A DNA stretch of 64,000 nucleotides, from positions 1-64,000 of the forward strand of contig CAZXWN010000006.1 in the NCBI GenBank assembly GCA_964644695.1. Direction: 5' to 3'. Position 1 is the stretch's first letter. Each line of letters begins with the position of its first letter. Below, piece by piece: positions 35,709-44,319 of the stretch. Origin of the DNA: CAZXWN01 sp964644695 [NCBI: uncultured bacterium]. GTDB taxonomy: Bacteria > UBP4 > UBA4092. The position numbers and the translations under genes were made by a program. Under the pieces are notes generated by a model that had not been told where the DNA came from, did no database searches, and saw only the letters and a program-made list of their open reading frames with translations.

Positions 35709-35958
35709 ACGCAATTATATTGCGTAAGACGACTTGCAGCCTTCGCGGGAAGGGTCAGGACGAACAGGCCATCAGAAAGATACGCTATATTCTGGGGACC
35801 TCCTCCATCCTGAATTCATTATCCTTTTCCGTACGGTCTGCTCAATATTGCTCGAGGGGAGCAATGTCGTACGGAGTAAGCAGACAGGATATTTCGCTTC
35901 ACTGTTATTCCGCGCACGATTCTATTCCTCCCCCGAAATAATACAGGAGAATTTTGCT
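35709..35958 (+). promoter_or_regulatory. Structured leader / expression platform between riboswitch and nrdD
   Basis: A 250-nt untranslated leader. A hairpin ATTGCTC/GAGCAAT (35847-35853, 35859-35865) is surrounded by two longer-range pairings that cross each other: CCGTACG/CGTACGG (35829-35835, 35868-35874) and GTCTGCT/AGCAGAC (35836-35842, 35879-35885). They can form a pseudoknot or alternate. No stem-loop with a following U-run is seen, which favours translational control over termination. An open reading frame runs through this part into nrdD but is taken as non-coding. Confidence 0.6.
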
Positions 35959-38079
35959 ATGTCAGTACAGGAAAGAATGGAAGCCCCCGGATTTACTTCA
36001 TTAAGCCATGTCATAAAAAGGGATGGCCGTTGTGTTTCTTTTGAGTCAGAGAAAATAACTCGTGCCATACACAAGGCCAGCCGAGTTACAGGTGAGTTTG
36101 GAGAAGATGTTGCCAGAGAGTTGATGAAACAGGTCTTGTTGAAACTGAAGCAATCGTTATCAAAAGAGGCCCCTTCTGTAGAAGACATCCAGGATATTGT
36201 GGAAGATATTTTACTTTGTTCGGAATATAAGAAAACCGCAAAAGCCTATATTTTGTATCGTGAGCAGCATCGAAAGATAAGGGATTTAGTCCAGAAAGCG
36301 GATATGGACTTGATTGACAGTTATCTGGATCGATTGGATTGGCGAGTCAATGAAAACAGCAATATGGCCTATTCACTTCAGGGGTTAAACAATTACATAT
36401 CCAATCAAGTCACAGAAGTGTATTGGCTAAACAAGATTTATGATGAACCCACTCGTGAAGCCCATTTGTCAGGCGATTTCCATATTCATGATCTGGGTTT
36501 ATTATCCGTTTATTGTGTTGGATGGGATTTACAGGATTTGCTTAGAACAGGATTTAAGGGCGCCTATGGAAAAGCGGAAAGCCGTCCTGCCCGCCATTTC
36601 CGTTCTGCCTTGGGTCAGATAGTAAATTTCTTTTATACTCTTCAAGGTGAAGCTGCGGGGGCACAAGCCTTTTCCAGTCTAGATACTCTCCTGGCGCCTT
36701 TCATCCGATATGACCAGTTATCCTATAAAGATGTGAAACAGGCTATTCAGGAATTTGTGTTTAATTTGAATGTCCCGACAAGAGTAGGATTTCAAACACC
36801 GTTTACGAATATCACCATGGATTTGTGTCCTCCCAGGATGTTGTGTGACCATCCGGTGATTGTGGGTGGTGAACTTCAAAAGGAAACCTATGGTGAATTT
36901 CAAGAAGAAATGAATCTTCTTAATAGAGCTTTTTTAGAAGTGATGTCTGAAGGTGATGCGAAAGGAAGAGTCTTCACCTTTCCTATCCCAACCTATAACA
37001 TTACGAGCGATTTTGATTGGGAATCTCCAGATATTGAGAATCTCTGGGAGGTCACTGGCCGATATGGAATTCCCTATTTTTCCAATTACATTAATTCTGA
37101 TATGTCTCCGGAAGATGCACGTTCCATGTGTTGCCGGTTACGGTTGGATACCCGCCAGTTAAATCGAAGGGGTGGTGGATTATTTGGTGCAAACCCTCTG
37201 ACAGGTTCTATTGGTGTAGTTACATTGAATATGCCACGATTGGGTTTTGTATCCCAGGACGAACAGGATTTCATTAAGAAGCTGGATCATTTGATGGTAT
37301 TAGCCAGCGCAAGTCTGGAAGTAAAACGAAAGATTTTGGAAGTATTCACAGAGAAGAATTTATATCCATATACTCGGTTCTATTTGAGAGATATTAAACA
37401 ACGGTTTGGCTGTTACTGGAAAAATCATTTTTCTACTATTGGACTTGTAGGAATGAATGAGGCTTGTATGAATCTCTTAGGCGTTGATATTGGAAGCACT
37501 GAAGGCCGGGAGTTCTCCTGCAGGGTGTTGGATTACATGCGGAACCGACTGGAGGATTTCCAGGAAGAAACAGGAAACCTCTATAATCTTGAAGCGACTC
37601 CAGCTGAAGGCGCCGGCTATAGACTGGCCCGTCTGGACACGGATAAGTATTCAGAAATATTGTTTGCGGATAATACTCCTGGTACAGAACCTTTTTATAC
37701 TAATTCAACCCAACTTCCAGTAAATTATTCAAAAGATATCTTTAAAGTATTAGATCTGCAAGATGAGCTGCAAACAAAATACACAGGTGGTACAGTGCTG
37801 CATATGTTTATGGGTGAATCTGTTTCAGACCCAGCGGCAGTGCGCCAGTTTATTAAAAGGGTTTGTACACAATACAAGTTGCCTTATTTCACGATGACTC
37901 CTTCATTTTCGATTTGTCCGAATCATGGGTACCTCATAGGTGAAGTGGAATCATGCCCAGAATGTTCAGTTCCAACAGAAATATATTCCCGAGTTGTGGG
38001 ATATCTTCGACCCGTTAATCAGTGGAATTTAGGCAAAAAGGCAGAGTTTGCAATTCGCTCCCATTATCATATCGACTAA
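35959..38079 (+). CDS. nrdD: Anaerobic (class III) ribonucleoside-triphosphate reductase
   Basis: NrdD reduces ribonucleoside triphosphates to deoxy forms with a glycyl radical, without oxygen. The 706-aa protein begins MSVQERMEAPG with AGGAG upstream. An ATP-cone allosteric domain (about 17-105: VIKRDGRCVSFESEKITRAI) precedes the ten-stranded barrel. The C-terminus has the zinc-type site CPNHG...CPEC and the glycyl loop SRVVGYLRP (radical Gly681). The activase nrdG follows 13 nt downstream. The enzyme does not use B12, so control by the upstream cobalamin riboswitch implies a B12-dependent class II reductase elsewhere in the genome. Confidence 0.96.
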   Translation: MSVQERMEAPGFTSLSHVIKRDGRCVSFESEKITRAIHKASRVTGEFGEDVARELMKQVLLKLKQSLSKEAPSVEDIQDIVEDILLCSEYKKTAKAYILYREQHRKIRDLVQKADMDLIDSYLDRLDWRVNENSNMAYSLQGLNNYISNQVTEVYWLNKIYDEPTREAHLSGDFHIHDLGLLSVYCVGWDLQDLLRTGFKGAYGKAESRPARHFRSALGQIVNFFYTLQGEAAGAQAFSSLDTLLAPFIRYDQLSYKDVKQAIQEFVFNLNVPTRVGFQTPFTNITMDLCPPRMLCDHPVIVGGELQKETYGEFQEEMNLLNRAFLEVMSEGDAKGRVFTFPIPTYNITSDFDWESPDIENLWEVTGRYGIPYFSNYINSDMSPEDARSMCCRLRLDTRQLNRRGGGLFGANPLTGSIGVVTLNMPRLGFVSQDEQDFIKKLDHLMVLASASLEVKRKILEVFTEKNLYPYTRFYLRDIKQRFGCYWKNHFSTIGLVGMNEACMNLLGVDIGSTEGREFSCRVLDYMRNRLEDFQEETGNLYNLEATPAEGAGYRLARLDTDKYSEILFADNTPGTEPFYTNSTQLPVNYSKDIFKVLDLQDELQTKYTGGTVLHMFMGESVSDPAAVRQFIKRVCTQYKLPYFTMTPSFSICPNHGYLIGEVESCPECSVPTEIYSRVVGYLRPVNQWNLGKKAEFAIRSHYHID

Positions 38080-38092
38080 GGAAACAGAATAT

Positions 38093-38722
38093 ATGGAAAT
38101 TGGTGGATTCCTTCCATTCAGCCTTTGTGATTATCCGGGGAAAGTCGCCGCTGTTGTGTTTACTCAGGGGTGTAATTTTCGTTGTCCTTTTTGTCATAAC
38201 GGAGAATTAATCTCTTTAAGAAAGGAAACTCCATCGGAGTATTCTGAAGAATTGATTCTGAGCCGTTTACAATCGCGGTGTCATGTTTTGGATGGGGTTG
38301 TTGTGACCGGAGGCGAACCGACCATTCACCATGATTTATCTTTATTCCTTGAGAGGATTAAAGGAATTGGATTATCTGTAAAACTGGATACAAATGGAAG
38401 TTGTCCTGATGTCTTGGAGGAAGTGATTCGGTTGAACTTGGTGGATTATATTGCGATGGATATAAAGTCTCCATGGGATAAATACGATTTATTAACAGGG
38501 ATTCAAGCTCCTCTGGAAAACATCCAGCGGAGCTTGAATATTATTATAAAATCTTCCATCCCCAGTGAATTTAGAACTACAGTTGTTCCGAAATGGCTTG
38601 GACCAGAAGACCTGGCGGTCATACAAGGTTATATCCCAACTGGAATTTTATATCGAAAACAGAAGTTTATTCCGACTCATGCCTTCTCGCCAGAACTGCG
38701 AAATAATCACCATTGTTCGTAA
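38093..38722 (+). CDS. nrdG: Anaerobic ribonucleotide reductase activating protein (radical SAM)
   Basis: A 209-aa radical SAM enzyme that installs the glycyl radical on NrdD. The iron-sulfur cysteines are C27, C31 and C34 in GCNFRCPFCHN, and the SAM-binding GG motif is VVTGGEPT. The N-terminus GGFLPFSLCDYPGKVAAVVFT is typical of the NrdG family. The ATG at 38093 has AAGGA upstream; an earlier in-frame ATG (38048) overlaps nrdD and is not favoured. The last 16 nt overlap the converging nitroreductase gene. Confidence 0.95.
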   Translation: MEIGGFLPFSLCDYPGKVAAVVFTQGCNFRCPFCHNGELISLRKETPSEYSEELILSRLQSRCHVLDGVVVTGGEPTIHHDLSLFLERIKGIGLSVKLDTNGSCPDVLEEVIRLNLVDYIAMDIKSPWDKYDLLTGIQAPLENIQRSLNIIIKSSIPSEFRTTVVPKWLGPEDLAVIQGYIPTGILYRKQKFIPTHAFSPELRNNHHCS

Positions 38723-39216
38723 TGGACTCTTTCGGGATTATATCGGTCGGATGGTGGCTTATCTTCACCGGGATGTCCAAAGACCAGAAAGGCCAGCGGA
38801 ACAATTCCTTCGGGGAGTTTGAATAATTTTAAGTAACTCTCGACTCGATGTTCTACCGGATAAATCCCAGTCCAGACGCCGCCCAATCCCATGCCATGCG
38901 CGGCCAATAAGATATTCTCAATGGCGGCTGAACAATCCTGAACCCAGTATCCTGGATATTTTTGAAGTGCCAGCTCCCCACAAACCATAATTCCTAAAGG
39001 AGCCTGTCGCGCCATCTTTGCATACGGATTTATTTCGCCCAGCTGGTCTAGCTTTTCCCGGTCGGTTACAACGACAAAATGCCACGGTTGTTGATTACCT
39101 GCTGAAGGAGCGGCCATCGCCGCTTTCAATAATGTGTTAATTTGGTCAGGAGTGATGTCTCCTGGTTTGTATTCCCGAATACTTCTACGGCTCAAGATAC
39201 ATTCAATCGCTTCCAT
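38707..39216 (-). CDS. Nitroreductase family protein
   Basis: A 169-aa FMN-dependent oxidoreductase. RRSIREYKP near the start binds FMN phosphate; AAMAAPSAGNQQPWHFVVV and ENILLAAHGMGLGGVWTGIYP are family motifs. It is at the short end of the family. Natural substrates of such proteins vary (quinones, flavins, nitro compounds). It converges on nrdG with a 16-nt overlap, so antisense interference between the two transcripts is possible. It stands alone on its strand. Confidence 0.92.
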   Translation of the reverse strand: MEAIECILSRRSIREYKPGDITPDQINTLLKAAMAAPSAGNQQPWHFVVVTDREKLDQLGEINPYAKMARQAPLGIMVCGELALQKYPGYWVQDCSAAIENILLAAHGMGLGGVWTGIYPVEHRVESYLKLFKLPEGIVPLAFLVFGHPGEDKPPSDRYNPERVHYEQW

Positions 39217-39367
39217 AAAACATCCTCACTTTTACGATTATTTCCCCTATTTTATCAGACAGATTGAAAAATATATTATGTATCTGATTATGGTGAGCAA
39301 TGTTCCATGTAAAATATAGAACTGTAATTGATTTTAAAGAATTCATATTCACTCTATTGGGATAAAA

Positions 39368-41161
39368 ATGATGGATGATATAAATAAGCCACAAGACTTA
39401 ATCGAAAACCAACCAGAGTTCATCAAATCGGCGAATTACTTATGGATACCCTGGGCGACTTTGTCGGTTATACTTCTGCTTGTTTTTGGCAGTTTTATTG
39501 ATAAAGGTGCGGTCACCTGGGCGTTTAATGCTATTCAATATATGCCATTTTTGTATGGAATAACGACATTAGTCTTTTTAGTGTTTTTAATTATCGGGGG
39601 AACTCTTTACAAGAAACAATTAGAACAATGGATTCCCAATCATAGAACTGGGACAATCATCAAAACATTGTTCTTGATTTTGGGGATTCTGATTATCCTT
39701 TTTCACAGTCCACTATTTCCCCATATGGAAGGGGATACTCTTCCGTCACAAGGGCGGTTTGGATATAGCATTGCTTCAGAACTGTCGCGGTTAACGGGAA
39801 TTTCTTTTTTAGTATCCGTTCAGATTATCTGGAAGTGTGTCGGGGTTATCTACCTGTTATTCTGTTGTTATTTTACGGGTACATTATTTGATCGATATTG
39901 GGATAAATTAAGTAGTTTTCTATTTATGGTCAGTTATCCTGGCATTATGAATTTTATTGGGTATTATGACAGTTATGGTGATTTCTTTACTTTCGGGAGT
40001 ATTTTTCTGGGGAGCTGCTATCTCTGGTATTTAAAACGAAAGTGGATATACTTGATTACTGCGGCTGTGTTCCTGGGATTATCAGGATGGGCTCATCACT
40101 CTTTTTATGCCTTGCTGTTTTATCCCTTATCAATGTTGATATTGATGTGGATAAAACCAGGGAAACTCTATCATTTTATCAATAAAAGAATTTCAATTCT
40201 ATTCTTACTGGGGATATTGATTCCCGGACTTATCGTGGGATATAAGGGGTCACATAACAGCGTTTATCAAAACATTGGATATATGTTCACAAGGTATTAC
40301 AAAGTGGATGGAATAGTGTCTCCATTTTACCGTCCTTTTGAATTGATTTCTTCCTTCTTACTTTCATATATTTTCTTGATAGCGATGATGCTTATTGCAG
40401 GAAAAACCAGGTTTTTCACAGTCCGTAACAAGGTTCTTTCTGTTTCTTTATATGCAAGTCTAGGCTTTGTTCTTTCGTATTATCTGGTTCAATTGCTTAT
40501 GCCAATAGCTACTTATGAATTATTGGATTTTGTCTGTCAGTCGGGATGTTTAGGTGTTCTGGTCGTTGTTCCAATGATGATATTTCTTTCAAAAACAGAT
40601 TGGAAACAATGGATATATTGTCTGGTGGCATTGAATCTTTTTATTGTTATTCCTAACATGTACATTCATAACTATGGTGGAGTGGAAAGTAGAATTTTAG
40701 CTTCACTGAAGGATGATCGATCTATATCCGCATGGGAAATGTCGCCTTATGTAACTGTTGGTCTTCACTTCAAAGAGGATAATCAAAAAGAGCTTGCATA
40801 TGTAGCATTCAGCCTTGGCGTGAATGATAACAAACCACCGTTCAGAAGATTTTCCGATTCAAATCTTAATTTTTTGACGGCCTGGCAATATGAATGGGGG
40901 AATTTTAAACCGGGCAAAATAAATATGGAAAAGCTGCTAAAGAGGAACCCCAAAAGTGGCGAGCTCCTGCTCAGTCCTGAAGCGGGATTATCCAATCGAA
41001 AGTATTACACATTTAATACTTTGATACGGGTGAAAGATGTTTATGAAGTATCTCAAGAACTTTATAAAACAACCGGGGATCCCTATTATCTGAAGATAGC
41101 GAAGAATGCGAAATATCTTTTATATAAGTATACGGCAGAAGTGTTGAAAAATAAGAAGTAA
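39368..41161 (+). CDS. Polytopic membrane protein of unknown function
   Basis: A 597-aa protein with about ten or more hydrophobic helices between residues 20 and 440 and a soluble C-terminal tail (about 450-597). The general shape, including the early loop GDTLPSQGRFGYSIASELSRL (about 118-138) and an aromatic-rich membrane part, resembles membrane glycosyltransferases of the GT-C type, but no DxD or similar catalytic motif could be assigned with confidence. No signal for a start other than the ATG pair at 39368/39371 is clear. It has no close functional neighbours. Not recognised. Confidence 0.7.
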   Translation: MMDDINKPQDLIENQPEFIKSANYLWIPWATLSVILLLVFGSFIDKGAVTWAFNAIQYMPFLYGITTLVFLVFLIIGGTLYKKQLEQWIPNHRTGTIIKTLFLILGILIILFHSPLFPHMEGDTLPSQGRFGYSIASELSRLTGISFLVSVQIIWKCVGVIYLLFCCYFTGTLFDRYWDKLSSFLFMVSYPGIMNFIGYYDSYGDFFTFGSIFLGSCYLWYLKRKWIYLITAAVFLGLSGWAHHSFYALLFYPLSMLILMWIKPGKLYHFINKRISILFLLGILIPGLIVGYKGSHNSVYQNIGYMFTRYYKVDGIVSPFYRPFELISSFLLSYIFLIAMMLIAGKTRFFTVRNKVLSVSLYASLGFVLSYYLVQLLMPIATYELLDFVCQSGCLGVLVVVPMMIFLSKTDWKQWIYCLVALNLFIVIPNMYIHNYGGVESRILASLKDDRSISAWEMSPYVTVGLHFKEDNQKELAYVAFSLGVNDNKPPFRRFSDSNLNFLTAWQYEWGNFKPGKINMEKLLKRNPKSGELLLSPEAGLSNRKYYTFNTLIRVKDVYEVSQELYKTTGDPYYLKIAKNAKYLLYKYTAEVLKNKK

Positions 41162-41175
41162 TCCCTTAAAATACT

Positions 41176-41212
41176 AACCCTCCCTATCATTGAGAGACAG
41201 GGAGGGTTTTAT
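41176..41212 (+). terminator. Rho-independent terminator, shared by converging genes
   Basis: AACCCTCCCT pairs with AGGGAGGGTT across a 15-nt loop, then TTATT. It lies between the membrane-protein gene (plus) and the FAD oxidoreductase gene (minus). Confidence 0.85.
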
Positions 41213-41223
41213 TAGAAACTGTA

Positions 41224-42603
41224 TTAGATGCTGACGTTATTGTTACGCAGCAGGGTTTGAACTTTCTTAACATCCACATTTCGGGGAAGAATATTATCCT
41301 TGATGGAGATAGCCATAGCATATCCAGCGGCTTCACCCATGGTTCGGATAATACCCTGTACCCGCATGGCGGATTGACCTTCAAACGTAGCGGAGATACA
41401 TCGGCCCACCACTAATAGATTTTCAATCTTAAGAGGTACCATCGTCCGATAAGGCAATTCATAGAACCGTTCCCGGCTATGTTCACCAAACTCAACCGAC
41501 ACATCCTTTTTAGTGGGTTGATGAATGTCCAGAGGATAGTTTCCTTTAACAATGACATCCTCAAATCGTGCAGGCTTGACTACATCTTGTGCGGTGAACA
41601 CATATTCGCCAACAATTCGACGAGATTCACGAACGCCCACCATAGGTGCGGTCAATGCAATAAAGGCATTTTCAAAACCCGGGATATATTTTTTGCAGAA
41701 GGCGGCAACACGTCGAATTTTCTGTCTGCCGATAATTTGAGCATTGGATAAATCTTCGACATCATATCCCTTCACCCGATTGGTAATTCGGGGACAGTTA
41801 AAAGACATTTCTCCAGGACGCCCGGGCATGGAGAAGTTTTGGAAATAGACAACGTCTTCAGCTGTCACATCGCCAGCGGCGATAGCTTTCTCAAATATGG
41901 GACCCAACAGCCATTTACCATTAGGAGTATAAGCCGTTTCAACAAAGGGCCATTCGTAACGTACCCCATTCGTTTCATGTTCGTTTAGGAATGCGCACAA
42001 TTTATCAAAGTCAATGCCCCCCATATTGAAGCGAAGAGACATCGCCTGATTTAATCCATCTTCCTTACGGCCTGATTCATAGGGAACACCTGCGGAGACC
42101 GAAACATCTGCATCACCTGTCGCATCAATGACTCTCTTGGCCAAGATGGCCTGACGGCCGGATTTTGACTGAAGAATCACCCCTTTGATCACATTGTTTT
42201 CAACAATAGTATCCGCAAAGAAACTGTGATACCGAAGTTTGACTCCAGCTTCCAGACATAAGTCTTCTAAAACATATTTGAGCATTTCGGGATTGAACCA
42301 ACCATCGGCAATACCCGGCTGTTCTCCAGAATCGCCTGTTGCCAACATTCTTTGGCGAATTTCTTCGTTAATACCGCCAATCGTGGAGTGGTTGTCTGCC
42401 GTAATCAGCATTAAAGGGGTTACTAATGCTCCGGTCTGAGATCCACCCAGAAAACCAAACTGTTCTACTAAGATTACATCAAGACCTTCTCTGGCAGCAG
42501 CTATGGCGGATATCACTCCACCCGTGCCCCCTCCCACAACAATCAAGTCACACTGAGCCACGACTTCTGTTTTACGGCCCATTTCTTCAATAAACTGGTT
42601 CAT
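41224..42603 (-). CDS. FAD-dependent oxidoreductase
   Basis: A 459-aa flavoprotein. The dinucleotide-binding motif VVGGGTGGVISAIAAAREG (about 23-41) is followed by FGFLGGSQTGALVTP; DATGDADVSVSAGVPYE and VVGRCISATFEGQSAMRVQGI are typical of the FAD-dependent oxidoreductase group (PF12831) common in Planctomycetota, Lentisphaerota and related phyla, often beside sugar-use genes. The ATG at 42603 with GGAG is preferred to starts upstream that would add a hydrophobic stretch. It is near the sugar ABC importer, and oxidation of a sugar derivative is a reasonable guess. Confidence 0.85.
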   Translation of the reverse strand: MNQFIEEMGRKTEVVAQCDLIVVGGGTGGVISAIAAAREGLDVILVEQFGFLGGSQTGALVTPLMLITADNHSTIGGINEEIRQRMLATGDSGEQPGIADGWFNPEMLKYVLEDLCLEAGVKLRYHSFFADTIVENNVIKGVILQSKSGRQAILAKRVIDATGDADVSVSAGVPYESGRKEDGLNQAMSLRFNMGGIDFDKLCAFLNEHETNGVRYEWPFVETAYTPNGKWLLGPIFEKAIAAGDVTAEDVVYFQNFSMPGRPGEMSFNCPRITNRVKGYDVEDLSNAQIIGRQKIRRVAAFCKKYIPGFENAFIALTAPMVGVRESRRIVGEYVFTAQDVVKPARFEDVIVKGNYPLDIHQPTKKDVSVEFGEHSRERFYELPYRTMVPLKIENLLVVGRCISATFEGQSAMRVQGIIRTMGEAAGYAMAISIKDNILPRNVDVKKVQTLLRNNNVSI

Positions 42604-42666
42604 GAAAATCATCTCCGTTAAAATGACAATACATAAATTATAAGTGATAGTTGGCAAATTGGGTTA

Positions 42667-42703
42667 AAACAAAAGCCTCACCGAAATATCTCCGGTGAGG
42701 CTT
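42667..42703 (-). terminator. Rho-independent terminator after the DinB gene
   Basis: On the minus strand AAGCCTCACCG pairs with CGGTGAGGCTT, then TTGTTTT. It lies 17 nt after the DinB stop. Confidence 0.88.
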
Positions 42704-42719
42704 CATTCGCCAACTGTTT

Positions 42720-43223
42720 TTATATTGCGGGAGGGTTCATTCCGTAATTGACCCATTCTTCACGACTTGGGCCCATAATTCCGGGGACTTTGAGGCCTGC
42801 CTGACGCATCAGCACTGTCATTTGTCCACGGTGGTGGATTTCGTGACTGAGGAGAACTCCGAGTGTCATTCCCCGCGGCCATTTCTCACCATATACATCA
42901 TCAACAATATGAAGATTTTCATCTGTCCAATTTTTAGCAATTATATCTGCCAGTTCCGATGCGGCCGCCGTGTAGGCTAAAGAAATTTCGTTCGCTGTTT
43001 TCGGGACTGGAGCATCTTTCTTAACTGAATTGATTACTAATCCGATATGTTCCATCATTTCCGGGATAGCTGTTGCTATATGCCAGGCTATCCTGCCTAA
43101 AGTCCGGTCATCATCCGATACTTTTTGAGCCAGAGATTCATCGGTCAATGCTGCCATAACTTTAGAGGTAGCATCTTTGTTGAGTTTCCATTCCATGAGG
43201 AATTCTTGAATAGAGTGATACAT
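42720..43223 (-). CDS. DinB family protein
   Basis: A 167-aa four-helix-bundle protein with the DinB/YfiT metal-binding histidines: one in RIAWHIATAIPE and two in LLSHEIHHRGQMTVLMRQ. Members are often thiol-dependent S-transferases, but most are uncharacterised. Length is normal. A strong terminator lies downstream, and the converging arrangement with nothing else on its transcript suggests a single-gene unit. It is 127 nt from the permease gene upstream. Confidence 0.88.
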   Translation of the reverse strand: MYHSIQEFLMEWKLNKDATSKVMAALTDESLAQKVSDDDRTLGRIAWHIATAIPEMMEHIGLVINSVKKDAPVPKTANEISLAYTAAASELADIIAKNWTDENLHIVDDVYGEKWPRGMTLGVLLSHEIHHRGQMTVLMRQAGLKVPGIMGPSREEWVNYGMNPPAI

Positions 43224-43349
43224 AAGTTATTGTCTCCCAATTGATTTTAGATTTAATCCCGAGGTGTCTTTCTTTGTCCGAAACGGTGGACACCCAATAG
43301 TTTGTAATTATTACATAATACCACTTAAGGATAAAAATACTTTTGTGAT

Positions 43350-44297
43350 TTATCCTTTTACACCGCCGATGGTTAATCCACGGATGAAGTATTTTTGCAG
43401 GAATAAAAAGACCAGGAGAATCGGGCCTGCTGCAATGACGGCTCCGGCCATTTGTAATCCAAAATGGACATCGTGTTCCTGCAACTGTTGAAGGATGGAT
43501 AACCCGACCTGTAAGGTGTATTTATTTTCGGTTTTCAGGCAGATCATCGGCCAGAGGAAGTTATTCCAGTTACCGACAAAGACAAAGATACCCAGGACGG
43601 CCAGTACGGGTTTGCACAAGGGAAGAATAATCTTCCAAAAGATGCCGAATTCGGAGCATCCATCAATCCGTGCTGCTTCTTCGAGCCCTGATGGCATGGA
43701 CTGGATATATTGTTTCATCAGGAAAATACCAAAGACTCCGGCGATGGCTGGCAGTATCAAGGCCAGGTGAGTATCATAGAGCCCCAGATTAATCATCATA
43801 AGGAATAAGGGTACCAGAACCACTTGTCCAGGAATCATCATTGTACAAATCAAGGTCCAGAACAGGAAGTTTCTACCCGGGAAATCACGTTTAGCAAAGC
43901 TGTATCCCGCTAATGAATCGAAGAACAGATTAAAGCAGGTATTGATTGTGGCCAGGAAAAATGAGTTCAAGAACCATGCAACGATTACACCGGTTGAAAA
44001 ACGTAATTTGACGGCTTCAATTCCGAATATTTCCGTGAATCCGAGTTGGAGTTTATCAGAATGAAAGGCAAAAATATCTCTGAAGTTATCCAGAGTGAGG
44101 AGTCTTAAATTAAGGTCTGGAGGCATTTTCTGGAGTGCCTCTTTCGGTAGAAATGCTGTCAGGAACATCCAAATCATGGGGATGAAAGATATCAGACCCC
44201 AGCTGATTAAAAATACATAAGTGGGTATAGTGTACCAAGCTGTCGCTTTCGTCAGTACTTTTTCGCCTTTTTGGATTTCGTCGTTATCGTATGCCAT
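43350..44297 (-). CDS. Carbohydrate ABC transporter permease (MalG-like)
   Basis: A 315-aa inner-membrane permease of the CUT1 family with six transmembrane helices. The EAA loop, which docks the ATPase, is GLEEAARIDGCSEFGIFWKIILPL (about 208-231). The start has GAGG 8 nt upstream and lies 22 nt after the fusion gene stop, so they are cotranscribed. It forms the second half of the channel; the first half is in the fused upstream protein. No ATPase gene is present nearby. Confidence 0.93.
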   Translation of the reverse strand: MAYDNDEIQKGEKVLTKATAWYTIPTYVFLISWGLISFIPMIWMFLTAFLPKEALQKMPPDLNLRLLTLDNFRDIFAFHSDKLQLGFTEIFGIEAVKLRFSTGVIVAWFLNSFFLATINTCFNLFFDSLAGYSFAKRDFPGRNFLFWTLICTMMIPGQVVLVPLFLMMINLGLYDTHLALILPAIAGVFGIFLMKQYIQSMPSGLEEAARIDGCSEFGIFWKIILPLCKPVLAVLGIFVFVGNWNNFLWPMICLKTENKYTLQVGLSILQQLQEHDVHFGLQMAGAVIAAGPILLVFLFLQKYFIRGLTIGGVKG

Positions 44298-44319
44298 TAT
44301 ATAGACCTCAAGTCAGGGC

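Noticed and set aside
35734-35958. A 75-codon N-terminal extension of nrdD
   Set aside because: It runs through the riboswitch leader, has no ribosome-binding site, and NrdD conservation starts at the downstream ATG with a clear AGGAG.
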